Assembly: GCA_028287035.1 (NCBI GenBank)
Contig: JAQBQL010000033.1
Location: forward strand, 1 to 23,570
DNA: 23,570 nucleotides
Direction: 5' to 3'
Source: Labilithrix sp.
Lineage (GTDB): Bacteria > Myxococcota > Polyangia > Polyangiales > Polyangiaceae
Position 1 is the stretch's first letter; every line of letters begins with the position of its first letter. The position numbers and the translations under genes were made by a program. Of the stretch, positions 1-7,961 are shown in pieces. The notes below the pieces were generated by a model, which worked only from the letters and a program-made list of their open reading frames with translations, was not told where the DNA came from and did no database searches.

Positions 1-213
<213 letters not shown>

Positions 214-420
214 TATCTCTAGGGCAATCATTGAGGCCTTGGGTATGGCGATGCCGACCAGAAATGAGCGACACGTCGACACAAGGTGAAGACGAGGTCA
301 CGAGCAGGATTCGGGTTGCGAACCCGGATCCTCACCCGCTGCAAAGCTAAAAAGGATTCCGGAATTCGGCGCGTACGCAGAGCACGTCCCACGGGAGTCG
401 CTCGCACGCGGCCCACAAGT
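214..420 (+). other. 23S-5S internal transcribed spacer
   Basis: This 207-bp spacer contains no tRNA that I can fold and no convincing ORF. Its main feature is a hairpin at 307-331: an 11-bp stem, GGATTCGGGTT paired with AACCCGGATCC and including one G-U pair, closed by a gcg triloop. It is probably part of the rRNA precursor and may help processing between 23S and 5S, but that role is inferred only from position and structure. Confidence 0.7.
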
Positions 421-538
<118 letters not shown>

Positions 539-550
539 TTATTCCCAAGA

Positions 551-588
551 AGCCCGAGAGGTTATTACCTCTCGGGCTTTTTGCTTTT
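551..588 (+). terminator. Intrinsic terminator of the rRNA operon
   Basis: A perfect 11-bp stem (551-561 agcccgagagg with 568-578 cctctcgggct) encloses the 6-nt loop ttatta and runs into a T-rich stretch (tttttgctttt). It lies 12 bp after the 5S gene. The minus-strand reading is followed by ttcttggg, so the hairpin may also help stop transcription arriving from the convergent gene at 642-1613. Confidence 0.93.
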
Positions 589-641
589 GTCTTTCAGCTC
601 GGTGGTCCGGCGCGCTGCGGCTGACGACCAGGCATCAGGCC

Positions 642-1613
642 TCAGAACGCTGCGCGGAGACCGCCGAAGCAGCCCGTCGCGCTGCACGTCGCGGTCGGGA
701 CCACACTGGTCGCGCGCGTCACGCTCGTCACGCCTGCGCGCCCGGCGCCGCTCGCCGAGCTCTTCCGGCCGGTGCCGAGCCAGTACCACACCGCTCCGCC
801 GGCCACCGCGAGCGCGCCGCCGATGAGCAGCACGTCGCTCGCCGCCGCAAACCGTTTGCCCGACGCACGCTCACCCTCGAGGTCGAACGAGCTCGGGCAC
901 CGCCCCGCCTGGCAATGGTCGTCGATGCGGCTCTGCTTGCCCAGGGCGACCCCGCCGGAGATCGCACCCGCGACCAGCATCGCGCCACCGGCGCCCGCGA
1001 GAAGCCATGGACCGTAGACCGCTCCTCGTCCCGGATGAGGTCGCGGCGGAGGCACGGGAACGATCGGCATCAACACGAACCGGTGCTCTTCACGCGACCC
1101 GACCTCGACGTCGAGCTCCCAGCGCTGGTCCTCGTAGCCGTCGAGCTTCGTCTGGATGACGTGATGGCCCGGCCGGACCCCGATGACCAGGACGCCTTCG
1201 TCACCCGTGGGACCGTAGGCATTCACGATCCGCTCTCCCTGGAACGGCACCCGCGCGTCCAGCACGTGAACGCGCGCCCCGCCCACATGCAGCGTGAGGC
1301 GCGCGACGGTCGCGCTCAGCTGCTGCACGTCACTCACCACGGCGTCGCGGTCGATCTCGGTCAGCGACCGCGCCTCGCCGAGGTAGCGGGCGTACGCGGC
1401 GATCGCCTCGCCGTCACGCTCGAGCCTGAGCCCGCAGCTTCCGAGCATGGCCAGCAGGAGAGGAGAGCGCGAGACCTCGTAGTCCTTCTCGAATGCCTGG
1501 CACTCACGGACGAGCTGCTCTCGCGCCGTCCCCGACAGAGGCTCCGCGCGCGCCGACGCCGGGCAGGCGCCGAGCCCGAGCCCGACCACGATCGCGATGG
1601 CGCGCGCCCTCAT
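642..1613 (-). CDS. PEGA-like envelope protein with two C-terminal membrane helices
   Basis: This is a predicted exported protein of 323 aa. The start at 1613 was chosen over the upstream ATG at 1679 because it begins directly with a signal sequence (MRARAIAIVVGLGLGAC, then PASARA); cleavage could be by signal peptidase I, or by signal peptidase II at the Cys of LGAC. A helical region follows (about 30-100), then a beta-rich segment (about 108-180) with the PEGA-like pattern 'VRPGHHVIQTKLDGYED'. A Pro-rich spacer precedes two hydrophobic segments (about 197-222 and 257-280), with CQAGRCPSSF between them. Proteins of this layout (signal peptide, helical repeats, PEGA, two helices) are common in Myxococcota and usually have no assigned function. 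It converges on the rRNA operon and is divergent from the cytochrome peroxidase. Confidence 0.8.
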   Translation of the reverse strand: MRARAIAIVVGLGLGACPASARAEPLSGTAREQLVRECQAFEKDYEVSRSPLLLAMLGSCGLRLERDGEAIAAYARYLGEARSLTEIDRDAVVSDVQQLSATVARLTLHVGGARVHVLDARVPFQGERIVNAYGPTGDEGVLVIGVRPGHHVIQTKLDGYEDQRWELDVEVGSREEHRFVLMPIVPVPPPRPHPGRGAVYGPWLLAGAGGAMLVAGAISGGVALGKQSRIDDHCQAGRCPSSFDLEGERASGKRFAAASDVLLIGGALAVAGGAVWYWLGTGRKSSASGAGRAGVTSVTRATSVVPTATCSATGCFGGLRAAF

Positions 1614-1665
1614 GACGGGGCGTACTCTCCGCGCGCCGCCCCGCGTCTGCAAGGCCGACGTGGAT

Positions 1666-1672
1666 GTATACT
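1666..1672. promoter_or_regulatory. Candidate -10 element(s) between divergent genes
   Basis: TATACT at 1667-1672 matches the sigma70 -10 consensus in 5 of 6 bases, and its core GTATAC is self-complementary, so a TATACA also reads on the minus strand. Rightward initiation would fall near 1679, only a few bases before the ATG at 1683, giving an almost leaderless peroxidase mRNA. I see no good -35 on either side, so this is tentative. Confidence 0.35.
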
Positions 1673-1682
1673 CCCGCACCCG

Positions 1683-2816
1683 ATGCGCCCCCTACGTATG
1701 CCCGCCCTCGTGTCGTCCTCGCTGTTCGGTGCCTGCGCCGCTGCCGTGGTCCTTGCCGCCGGTTGTGACAACAAGAAGAGCGAAGCGGATCACACCTCCG
1801 CCGCCCCGGTGAGCTCCCCCACCGAGCCGGCCGCCCCGACCCCGGCCGCCGAGGCGCCGAAGCGGGCCATCGACCCGAACCAGCTCCTCGTCTTCGCCGC
1901 TCTGCCGGCGAAGGTCGAGCGCGCCGACAACCCGGTGACCGACGAGAAGGTCGCCCTCGGGCGGCAGCTCTTCTTCGATGCCCGCCTGTCCAAGGGGCAG
2001 GACGTGTCGTGCAACACCTGCCACGACGTGTCGAAGTCCGGTGCCGAGTCCCAGGCGACCAGCATCGGCACGAAGAAGACGAAGAACCCGCGCAACGCGC
2101 CGACCGTCTTCAACGTGGCCGGCGCGAGCGCCCAGGGGTGGGACGCGAGGTCGCCACTGCTCGAGGACTTCGTTCTCCCGCACGTGGCGACGCCCACCAT
2201 CATGGACGCCGACGACAAGCGGATCGAGGCGACCCTGGGCAGCATCCCGGGCTACGCCGCCGCGTTCAAGAAGGCGTTCCCCGAGGACAAGACCCCGACC
2301 GCCGCCGCCGCGTCGAAGGCGGTGGCCGCGTACGTCCGGCGCCTGCTCACCCCGTCGGCGTGGGACAAGTTCCTCGGCGGCGATCAGGCGGCGCTCTCCG
2401 AGGATCAGAAGGCCGGCCTCGGCGCGTTCCTCGACGCGAACTGCATGACCTGCCATGCCGGCAAGTACCTGGGCGCCGCGCAGAACCAGAAGCTCGGCGT
2501 CGCCAAGCCGTGGCCCTCCACCAGCGACCTCGGCCGCTTCGCCGTCACCAAGGAGGAGGTCGACCGCTTCGTGTTCAAGGTACCGACGCTCCGCAACGTC
2601 ACGAAGACCGGGCCGTACCTGCACGACGGGTCGATCGATTCGCTCGAGGAGACCGTGAAGCTCATGGAGCGGCACCAGGTCGGCAAGGACCTCACGGACG
2701 CGCAGGCGCGATCGATCGTGACGTTCCTCGGCGCGCTCGAGGGCGACGCCCCCAAGGACCTCGTGAAGAAGCCGGACCTTCCCGCCTCGGGGCCGAAGAC
2801 TCCCAAGCCCGAGTAA
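1683..2816 (+). CDS. Di-heme cytochrome c peroxidase (CcpA/MauG family) lipoprotein
   Basis: This 377-aa protein is predicted to reduce H2O2 in the periplasm with electrons from c-type cytochromes; some family members instead oxidise other substrates, as MauG does. The start at 1683 (alternative 1698) gives a signal peptide ending in the lipobox LAAGC, so the protein is probably a membrane-anchored lipoprotein with a Pro/Ala-rich tether (about 29-60). The two heme-attachment motifs of the family are present: CNTCH at 110-114 and CMTCH at 254-258. The C-terminal family signature VPTLRNVTKTGPYLHDGS is also clear. Length after the tether fits bacterial CcpA. The TerB-like gene starts 18 bp downstream and may be co-transcribed. 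Whether it is a peroxidase or a MauG-type oxidase cannot be told from sequence alone. Confidence 0.92.
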   Translation: MRPLRMPALVSSSLFGACAAAVVLAAGCDNKKSEADHTSAAPVSSPTEPAAPTPAAEAPKRAIDPNQLLVFAALPAKVERADNPVTDEKVALGRQLFFDARLSKGQDVSCNTCHDVSKSGAESQATSIGTKKTKNPRNAPTVFNVAGASAQGWDARSPLLEDFVLPHVATPTIMDADDKRIEATLGSIPGYAAAFKKAFPEDKTPTAAAASKAVAAYVRRLLTPSAWDKFLGGDQAALSEDQKAGLGAFLDANCMTCHAGKYLGAAQNQKLGVAKPWPSTSDLGRFAVTKEEVDRFVFKVPTLRNVTKTGPYLHDGSIDSLEETVKLMERHQVGKDLTDAQARSIVTFLGALEGDAPKDLVKKPDLPASGPKTPKPE

Positions 2817-2834
2817 AGCGGGTATCCTCGGCGC

Positions 2835-3323
2835 ATGAAGCGGCTCACGATCAGCGCCGACGCGTGCACCGAGACCCTCGCGCTCCTCATCACGATGGCC
2901 TGGGCCGATGGCCGCCTCGACGACGCCGAGAAGCAGAGCATCCTCGAGGCCGCGCAGGTCTTCAACCTGACGAAGGAGCTCCGCGACCGGCTCGACCAGA
3001 TGCTCGCCGCGCCGATGCCCGTCGAGGAGCTCCTCGTCGAGGGCCTGTCGCCGCGGGATCGCGCGTTCGCCTTCGTGGCGGCCGTCTGGATGAGCGGCGT
3101 GGACGCCGAGATCGACCCCAAGGAGCAGGCGCTGCTCGACCGGGCAGCGGTGCTCCTCGAGCTGCACCCGGCGAGGCAGAAGGAACTCATCCAGATCGCC
3201 CGGGACCTCGAGCCCCTCCAGCGGGGCGCCGGCTCGTGGTCGAAGGAGCTCGTGACGCTCTTCCGGTCGATCCCGCAGCGCCTCGAAGGCGACGCTGACG
3301 CCGAGGTCGGATTCGGCCTCTGA
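2835..3323 (+). CDS. TerB-like acidic helical protein
   Basis: This is a small (162 aa), all-helical, probably cytoplasmic protein. It has two halves, each with an acidic Asp-rich turn: MAWADGRLDDAEKQSI near the N-terminus and AVWMSGVDAEIDPKEQALL in the middle. This repeated 'W/M-x-D-G/x-D-x-x-E' pattern is what defines the TerB (tellurite-resistance B-like) fold, which is thought to bind divalent metal ions at membranes. No other ter genes are nearby, so a tellurite role should not be assumed. It starts 18 bp after the peroxidase gene, suggesting one transcript. The C-terminal 30 residues are not family-specific. Confidence 0.75.
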   Translation: MKRLTISADACTETLALLITMAWADGRLDDAEKQSILEAAQVFNLTKELRDRLDQMLAAPMPVEELLVEGLSPRDRAFAFVAAVWMSGVDAEIDPKEQALLDRAAVLLELHPARQKELIQIARDLEPLQRGAGSWSKELVTLFRSIPQRLEGDADAEVGFGL

Positions 3324-3406
3324 ACGGCCCGAGGACGGCGCGGCTCTGCAAAAAGCGCGCGGGAAGATGAGCCCCGGGCGGCCGAGCGTTAGGATGGGGC
3401 CTGCCG

Positions 3407-5932
3407 ATGCATGCCCCGCCGCCCAGCCGAGAGCCTGAACCGAGAGGTCGGCCGGGCGCGCGTGCCGGGTCCGGCTTCGCGGAGCCCCGTCCGACGTTGG
3501 GCGACCGCGTCCGTGACCTGAGGGACCGGGCAGCCGGCGCGCTCGAGCGCGTGCCGAGGCCGTGGCTCCTCGGCGCCGTGGCGGTGGTTCTCCTCGTCGT
3601 GGTGGCGGCGCTCGCCTCGTTCGGGCCGCTGGTTCGCGGGCGCGTCGCGAAGGAGGCCGCGAAGCGCCGCCTCGAGATCACCGTCGGCGCCGTGCGCCCC
3701 GGCTTCTTCGCGATCGGGCTGGAGGACGTCCGCGTTCGACTCCAGGGGGTCGAGGGGCTCGACGTCCGCCTCGAGCACGTTCGGGTCGAGCTGACCGCCA
3801 GCCTCTCGCCGCGGGAGGTCGCGGCCAAGGGCGGGGCGGTCACCGTCGACGGCGAGCCAGAGGACGTGGTCGAGCGCCTGCGCACCTTCCAGAAGAACGG
3901 AAAGACCGAGGGCTCCGCGCCCGCCGCGGGCCCCCGCGTCCCGCTTTCCGCGAAGGAGCTCGCGCTCGCGTGGAAGATGCCGTCCGGCGGAGAGATCACC
4001 GGCAGCGGCCTCGAGGTCGCGCGCGACGAGGGCGGCACGCAGCTCGGCTGCGGCCGGATCGCCGCGTCGGTGCAGCGGTCGACGCTCGAGGTGCTCGGGG
4101 GCGTCGTCGACCTCGCGCCCGACGGAGCGGTCCGTCACGTGACGGCGGCCTCGGTCACGGTCGGTCGTGAGCTCGCGCCGGGCAAGCCTGCTGCCGCTGC
4201 GCTGCCCGGGAGCGCCGCCGAGCCCGTGCCTCCGCCGCTGCCCGCCGCCGCGCCGCGGGACCTACGCGCCGGGAAGAAGGGCCGCGCGAAGGTGGTCGCC
4301 GCCGCTGCACCCGCCGCAGCGCCCGTGTCCGACGAGCCCGTGCTGCCGCTCCCCGATCTCCACGCCCTCCGCGCCAGGATCGCGGGGCTCGCGCAGGCAT
4401 TCCTGGCGCGCGTGCCCGACGGGAGCAAGTTCGACATCGGCGGCCTCGCCGTGAAGCTCGACATCGGCGGCGAGCCCTTCGCGTTCGGCCCCGGTCCGTT
4501 CACCATGAACCGCCAGGGCGACGTCGTCCGCCTCTCCTTCGCAAGCGAGAAGGGCGGGGCAGCGCAGTCGACCCCCCTCGCGATCGAGGCGGAGCTTCCG
4601 CTCGGCCAGGGCGACGTGAGCGCGCACCTCTCGGGCGGTCCGGTGTCGCTCGGCATGCTCGGCGTCAAGGAGGGCACGAAGGGCCTCTTCGACGTCGCGA
4701 AGGGCACCGTCTCCGGCAAGGGGCTGCTCGTTCTCGCGGCGGCGGGCGACGGGCTCACCTTCGACGGCCAGATCGCCCTCGCGCAGATCTCGATCAAGCA
4801 GCCGCGTCTCTCGGCAGAGCCGCTCCGCGGCCTCGATCTCGCGATCAGCGCGCGCGGGTTGCTGAACGACGGGGGGCTCCTTCGCGTCGACGACGCGCAG
4901 CTCGACATGGGCGCCCTGCACGTCCGGACGCATGGCACGCTCGAGGAGAGCGCCGATCACTTCGGCCTCGCGCTCGCGGTCGACATCGCGCCCGCGTCCT
5001 GCCAGGCGCTGCTCGACAGCACCCCGCAGGGTCTCCTGCCCACCGTCCGCTCGGCGCGCATGGGGGGCACCTTCGGGGCGACCTCGCGCGTCGTCTTCGA
5101 CACTCGGTCCATCGACAAGCTGGTGCTCGACTACGCCGTCGATGACCGCTGCCGGCTCGTGGAGGTTCCGCCCGACCTGTCGCGCGACCGGTTCTCGTCG
5201 AGCTTCACGTACCGCACGTACCACCCGGACGGCACGCCGAGCGAGACGACCACGGGGCCCGGCACGTCCGCATGGTCGGACCTCGACAGCATCAGCCCGT
5301 ACATGATGGCCGCCGTGCTCACGACCGAGGACGGCGCCTTCTACAAGCACCACGGCTTCAATCACAACGCGATCAAGAGCAGCGTCGCGGCGAACCTCAA
5401 GGCGCGCCGCTTCGTTCGCGGCGCCAGCACCATCACGATGCAGCTGTCGAAGAATCTCTTCCTCTCGCGCGAGAAGACGCTCTCGCGGAAGCTCGAGGAG
5501 ATCATCCTGACCGACTACCTCGAACAGGAGTTCCGGAAGGACGACATGATGGAGCTCTATCTGAACGTCATCGAGTTCGGGCCCGACGTGTACGGGGTCA
5601 CCCGCGCCGCCGAGCACTACTTCGGACGCAAGCCGGACGAGCTGAACGAGGCGGAGTGCTTCTTCCTCGCCTCGATCATGCCGTCGCCGAACCGGTACGG
5701 GAAGATGCGGGACAAGGGGCAGATCTCGGAAGGCTGGCAGAGCCACCTCGCGAAGCTCATGGAGATCGCCGCGAAGAACCACAAGCTCTCGAGCGCCGAG
5801 CTCGCCGAGGGCCTCGCGCAGACGGTCACGTTCTACCGGCCGGGCGACCCGCGACCCGAGCCGCGCCGTCCCGTGATCAACAACCGGCGCGACGCCTACG
5901 AAGAAGACGCGGGCTGGCAGCCGCTCGACTAG
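3407..5932 (+). CDS. Membrane-anchored AsmA-like/peptidoglycan glycosyltransferase (GT51) fusion
   Basis: This 841-aa protein has a short basic cytoplasmic N-terminus and one transmembrane helix (about 53-73). A long region (about 75-600) follows, made of short amphipathic beta-type repeats ('LEDVRVRLQGVEGLDVRLEHVRVEL' style) resembling AsmA/TamB-type periplasmic bridges and interrupted by an Ala/Pro-rich stretch (about 260-310). The C-terminal 230 residues are a GT51 lipid II glycosyltransferase: motif 1 EDGAFYKHHGF with the catalytic Glu at 641, motif 2 GASTITMQLSKN at 672-683, motif 3 SRKLEEI with the second conserved Glu, and motif 4 ELYLNVIEFG. No transpeptidase domain follows, so it would polymerise glycan strands but not crosslink them. 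Motif 2 has Met where most family members have Gln (STITQQ). Its stop codon directly abuts that of tadA on the other strand. Confidence 0.88.
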   Translation: MHAPPPSREPEPRGRPGARAGSGFAEPRPTLGDRVRDLRDRAAGALERVPRPWLLGAVAVVLLVVVAALASFGPLVRGRVAKEAAKRRLEITVGAVRPGFFAIGLEDVRVRLQGVEGLDVRLEHVRVELTASLSPREVAAKGGAVTVDGEPEDVVERLRTFQKNGKTEGSAPAAGPRVPLSAKELALAWKMPSGGEITGSGLEVARDEGGTQLGCGRIAASVQRSTLEVLGGVVDLAPDGAVRHVTAASVTVGRELAPGKPAAAALPGSAAEPVPPPLPAAAPRDLRAGKKGRAKVVAAAAPAAAPVSDEPVLPLPDLHALRARIAGLAQAFLARVPDGSKFDIGGLAVKLDIGGEPFAFGPGPFTMNRQGDVVRLSFASEKGGAAQSTPLAIEAELPLGQGDVSAHLSGGPVSLGMLGVKEGTKGLFDVAKGTVSGKGLLVLAAAGDGLTFDGQIALAQISIKQPRLSAEPLRGLDLAISARGLLNDGGLLRVDDAQLDMGALHVRTHGTLEESADHFGLALAVDIAPASCQALLDSTPQGLLPTVRSARMGGTFGATSRVVFDTRSIDKLVLDYAVDDRCRLVEVPPDLSRDRFSSSFTYRTYHPDGTPSETTTGPGTSAWSDLDSISPYMMAAVLTTEDGAFYKHHGFNHNAIKSSVAANLKARRFVRGASTITMQLSKNLFLSREKTLSRKLEEIILTDYLEQEFRKDDMMELYLNVIEFGPDVYGVTRAAEHYFGRKPDELNEAECFFLASIMPSPNRYGKMRDKGQISEGWQSHLAKLMEIAAKNHKLSSAELAEGLAQTVTFYRPGDPRPEPRRPVINNRRDAYEEDAGWQPLD

Positions 5933-6397
5933 CTACTTCTTGCCGAGCGCGCGCAGCTTGCCGAAGAACGTTCGGAGGCGGAGCGCGCTCTCCTCGGCGA
6001 GGAGGCCGCCCTCGCACGCGAAGCGGTGGTTCAGGCGCGTGTCCTCGCCGACCTTGTAGAGCGTCGCGCACGCGCCCGCCTTCGGGTCGGCCGCGCCGTA
6101 GACCACGCGGGCGACGCGCGCGTTCACGATCGCCCCCGCGCACATCACGCACGGCTCGAGCGTCACGTAGAGCGTCGCGCCCTCGAGACGCCACGAGCCG
6201 ATCGCGCGAGCGGCCGAACGGATGGCGACGACCTCGGCGTGCGCGGTCGGATCCTCGTCGGTCTCTCGCAGGTTGTGCCCGCGAGCGAGGACGGTGCCGT
6301 CGCGCGCAACCACCACGCAGCCGATCGGCACTTCGCCCTTCTCGGCGGCGGCATCCGCCTCGGCCAGCGCGAGCCGCATGAAGGGCTCGTCACTCAT
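5933..6397 (-). CDS. tadA: tRNA-specific adenosine deaminase TadA
   Basis: This 154-aa enzyme deaminates A34 to inosine in tRNA-Arg(ACG), letting it read CGU, CGC and CGA. The zinc-dependent deaminase residues are all present: His53 and catalytic Glu55 in the HAE motif, and Cys83/Cys86 in PCVMC. The downstream RVARVVYGAADPKAGA segment and C-terminal FFGKLR helix are typical of TadA. The ATG at 6397 gives the usual family N-terminus (SDEPFMRLALAEA). The gene begins only 17 bp after the 3' end of tRNA-Arg(ACG) on the same strand, with no clear Shine-Dalgarno and no separate promoter visible, so it is probably expressed from the tRNA promoter. Confidence 0.96.
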   Translation of the reverse strand: MSDEPFMRLALAEADAAAEKGEVPIGCVVVARDGTVLARGHNLRETDEDPTAHAEVVAIRSAARAIGSWRLEGATLYVTLEPCVMCAGAIVNARVARVVYGAADPKAGACATLYKVGEDTRLNHRFACEGGLLAEESALRLRTFFGKLRALGKK

Positions 6398-6414
6398 GGC
6401 GGTTCGTGTCTTTG

Positions 6415-6488
6415 CGCGCCCGGGAAGATTCGAACTTCCGACCCTTGGTTCCGTAGACCAATGCTCTATCCAGCTGAGCTACGGGCGC
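6415..6488 (-). tRNA. tRNA-Arg (anticodon ACG)
   Basis: The minus strand folds into a complete 74-nt cloverleaf. The acceptor stem is GCGCCCG paired with CGGGCGC, with discriminator G. The D arm is GCTC-AGCTGGATA-GAGC. The anticodon stem TTGGT/ACCAA closes the 7-nt loop CTACGGA, so positions 34-36 read ACG. The T arm is GGAAG-TTCGAAT-CTTCC. CCA is not encoded (the genome continues CAAA). A34 makes this the expected TadA substrate, and tadA is the next gene downstream. Confidence 0.96.
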
Positions 6489-6529
6489 ATTCCTCTCCCG
6501 CGACGGAGTCGCAGGTCAGAACGGGGCGC

Positions 6530-6557
6530 ACCTTACTGTCTGGCGCAGCCATGTCAA
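6530..6557 (-). promoter_or_regulatory. Promoter for tRNA-Arg(ACG)-tadA
   Basis: On the minus strand a perfect -35 box TTGACA (6557-6552) is followed after 16 bp by TAAGGT (6535-6530), which matches the -10 consensus at its key first, second and last bases. Initiation would fall near 6523, about 35 nt before the mature tRNA 5' end. The intervening leader contains a small GCGAC-GGA-GTCGC-type hairpin (6500-6512). Confidence 0.75.
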
Positions 6558-7081
6558 CGAAAGACCTCAGGACCTCCGCCGCGGCCCGAAGTGCGACACG
6601 TGCTCACGGGCGGACGGAAGACTCGTGCCAACTATGAAAAGAGTGCGCAGGTCCAGGGCCACGCTGACCCGGCCACCACGGCGAGCGAGGCGAGAGGTGC
6701 CTGTGGAAAGCTTCAAGTCACCGAGAACCCTCATCTTCTACAAATGGCACGCGTCTCGCTTATGGAGCTGTCACGGGCGCTGGTCACGGCGCCGCTTCTT
6801 ACGACTAGCTCACCTTACCTTCGCTGCTTTCGCTTCTTCTTCTCTCTTCCGCTTCGCTTGTCTCTCTTCTTTCGTCTCGCCGCTTGCTGGGCTGCTCGCT
6901 GCGAAACCTGCCGACCACTGCGTTCCTGGATCTCCCTTCAGGAACGGCTCCGGACCGGATCGCTTCACCTGCTTAGAGTCTGAGTCACCGCTGTCGAGCT
7001 TGTTCGTGGCGCTCCCTTCGCGGGGAAGCGCCACGTCGCTTTTGTGCGGTCGGGCTGCGCCACCTGGTTCAAGCTATCGAG
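6558..7081. other. Long stretch without a recognised gene
   Basis: About 590 bp lie between tRNA-Arg and the next CDS; the first part (6489-6557) holds the tRNA leader and promoter. The rest is visibly less GC-rich than its surroundings and lacks third-position G/C bias in any frame. It contains a polypyrimidine run on the plus strand (about 6812-6890), a hairpin-forming pair CTCAAGGACG-type repeat around 6928-6950 (gttcctggatctcccttcaggaac, read as two 8-base arms), and a terminator-like hairpin at 7006-7034. A minus-strand frame of 74 codons (6810-7034) has atypical codon use and is not called. The promoter for the gene at 7082 should lie near its 3' edge, but I see no convincing one. Confidence 0.5.
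7006..7043 (+). terminator. Terminator-like hairpin in the gene-poor stretch
   Basis: GTGGCGCT (7006-7013) pairs perfectly with AGCGCCAC (7027-7034). Further C-G pairing is possible inside after one mismatch, and four T residues follow at 7040-7043. The T-run is short and begins 5 nt after the stem, so termination would be weak. No plus-strand gene upstream is known to need it; it would make sense only if a plus-strand RNA is made from the preceding region. Confidence 0.35.
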
Positions 7082-7960
7082 ATGGCGCGCGCATTCCTGA
7101 GGGCGGTCGGCTTCGGCGGAGCGGTGTTGCTCGCCGGGGCGACGAGCCGTGCCGGGGAGCCGACGGGCCCGACCGTCGCGCAGCTGCTCGTCGGTCCGCC
7201 GTGGCTCGGCGTGTCGATGGACAAGGGCGGCGACATCGGGGTCACGGTCCAGCACGTCGTGCGCGGCTCGCCTGCAGACCGTTCCGGCATCCAGTCGGGC
7301 GACCGCATCGTCGCGCTCGACGGCGCGCGGATCACCGATCCGTCGCAGGTCACCCGGGGCGTCGGCACGCATCGCGTCGGCGACGCGGTGAAGGTCGACA
7401 TCGAGCGGCGCGGCGCGGCCTCCACCGCCTCGGTCACGCTTGCCGCGCGTCCCTCGGGCGATGCCATCCTCAGGATGGACCTGGTGGGCGCTCCCGCTCC
7501 CGCATGGACCAACGTCTCGGTCCTGTCGGGCGCGCCGTCGTCGATGGAGAACCTGCGCGGCCGCGTCGTGCTCCTCGATTTCTGGGCCTCGTGGTGCGGT
7601 CCGTGCCGGGCCCTCGCGCCGCGGCTGAGCGCGCTGAAGGACAAGTACGGCGCGCAGGGGCTCTCCGTCGTCGGCATCACCACCGACGATGCGGAGAAGG
7701 CGGCGCTCTTCGCGGAGCGTGCCCAGATGCGTTACGGCGTCGTGGTCGACGCGAACGGCGACACGAGCCGCGCCTACGGCGTGAGCGCCCTTCCGACGAT
7801 GCTCGTCGTCGACAAGAAGGGCATCGTGCGCGAGGTGTTCATCGGGTTCGACCCGTCGGGCGAGGGCCAGGTGGAGACGGTGCTGAAGGCGCTCCTCGCC
7901 GAGCCGGCGCCGCCGCCGGGGCCGCACACGCCGCAGGCCCAGCGCCCACCGGGACGCTGA
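7082..7960 (+). CDS. Exported PDZ-thioredoxin (TlpA/ResA-like) protein
   Basis: This 292-aa protein has an N-terminal signal sequence (MARAFLRAVGFGGAVLLAGATSRA, cleaved before about residue 25). A PDZ domain follows (about 41-123, with WLGVSM, GSPADRSGIQSGDRIVALDG), then a TlpA-type thioredoxin domain (about 137-270). The redox motif WASWCGPC places the active cysteines at 172 and 175, and the cis-Pro loop ALPTM is present, as is the TlpA-typical VVGITTDD insertion. The C-terminal 20 residues are Pro-rich. It should act as a periplasmic disulfide oxidoreductase, with the PDZ domain perhaps recruiting a client. The next gene starts 1 bp after its stop, so the two are very likely translated together. 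Confidence 0.88.
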   Translation: MARAFLRAVGFGGAVLLAGATSRAGEPTGPTVAQLLVGPPWLGVSMDKGGDIGVTVQHVVRGSPADRSGIQSGDRIVALDGARITDPSQVTRGVGTHRVGDAVKVDIERRGAASTASVTLAARPSGDAILRMDLVGAPAPAWTNVSVLSGAPSSMENLRGRVVLLDFWASWCGPCRALAPRLSALKDKYGAQGLSVVGITTDDAEKAALFAERAQMRYGVVVDANGDTSRAYGVSALPTMLVVDKKGIVREVFIGFDPSGEGQVETVLKALLAEPAPPPGPHTPQAQRPPGR

Positions 7961-7961
7961 G

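Noticed and set aside
642..1679. Longer start at 1679 for the PEGA-like protein
   Set aside because: It would put 22 polar residues before an obvious signal sequence; the ATG at 1613 begins right at it.
1692..3167. Antisense frame (491 codons) over the cytochrome peroxidase and TerB-like gene
   Set aside because: It spans two clear genes on the other strand and has no recognisable domain.
6398..6414. tRNA 3' end as an integration (att) site for a mobile element
   Set aside because: Only 17 bp separate the tRNA from tadA, there is no integrase, and no repeat of the tRNA 3' end was noticed in the window.
6810..7034. Minus-strand 74-codon frame ending in a Lys/Arg/Glu-rich stretch
   Set aside because: Codon use lacks the third-position G/C bias seen in every real gene here, there is no clear ribosome site, and its start overlaps the hairpin at 7006-7034. 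The charged tail comes from the purine-rich strand of a polypyrimidine tract.
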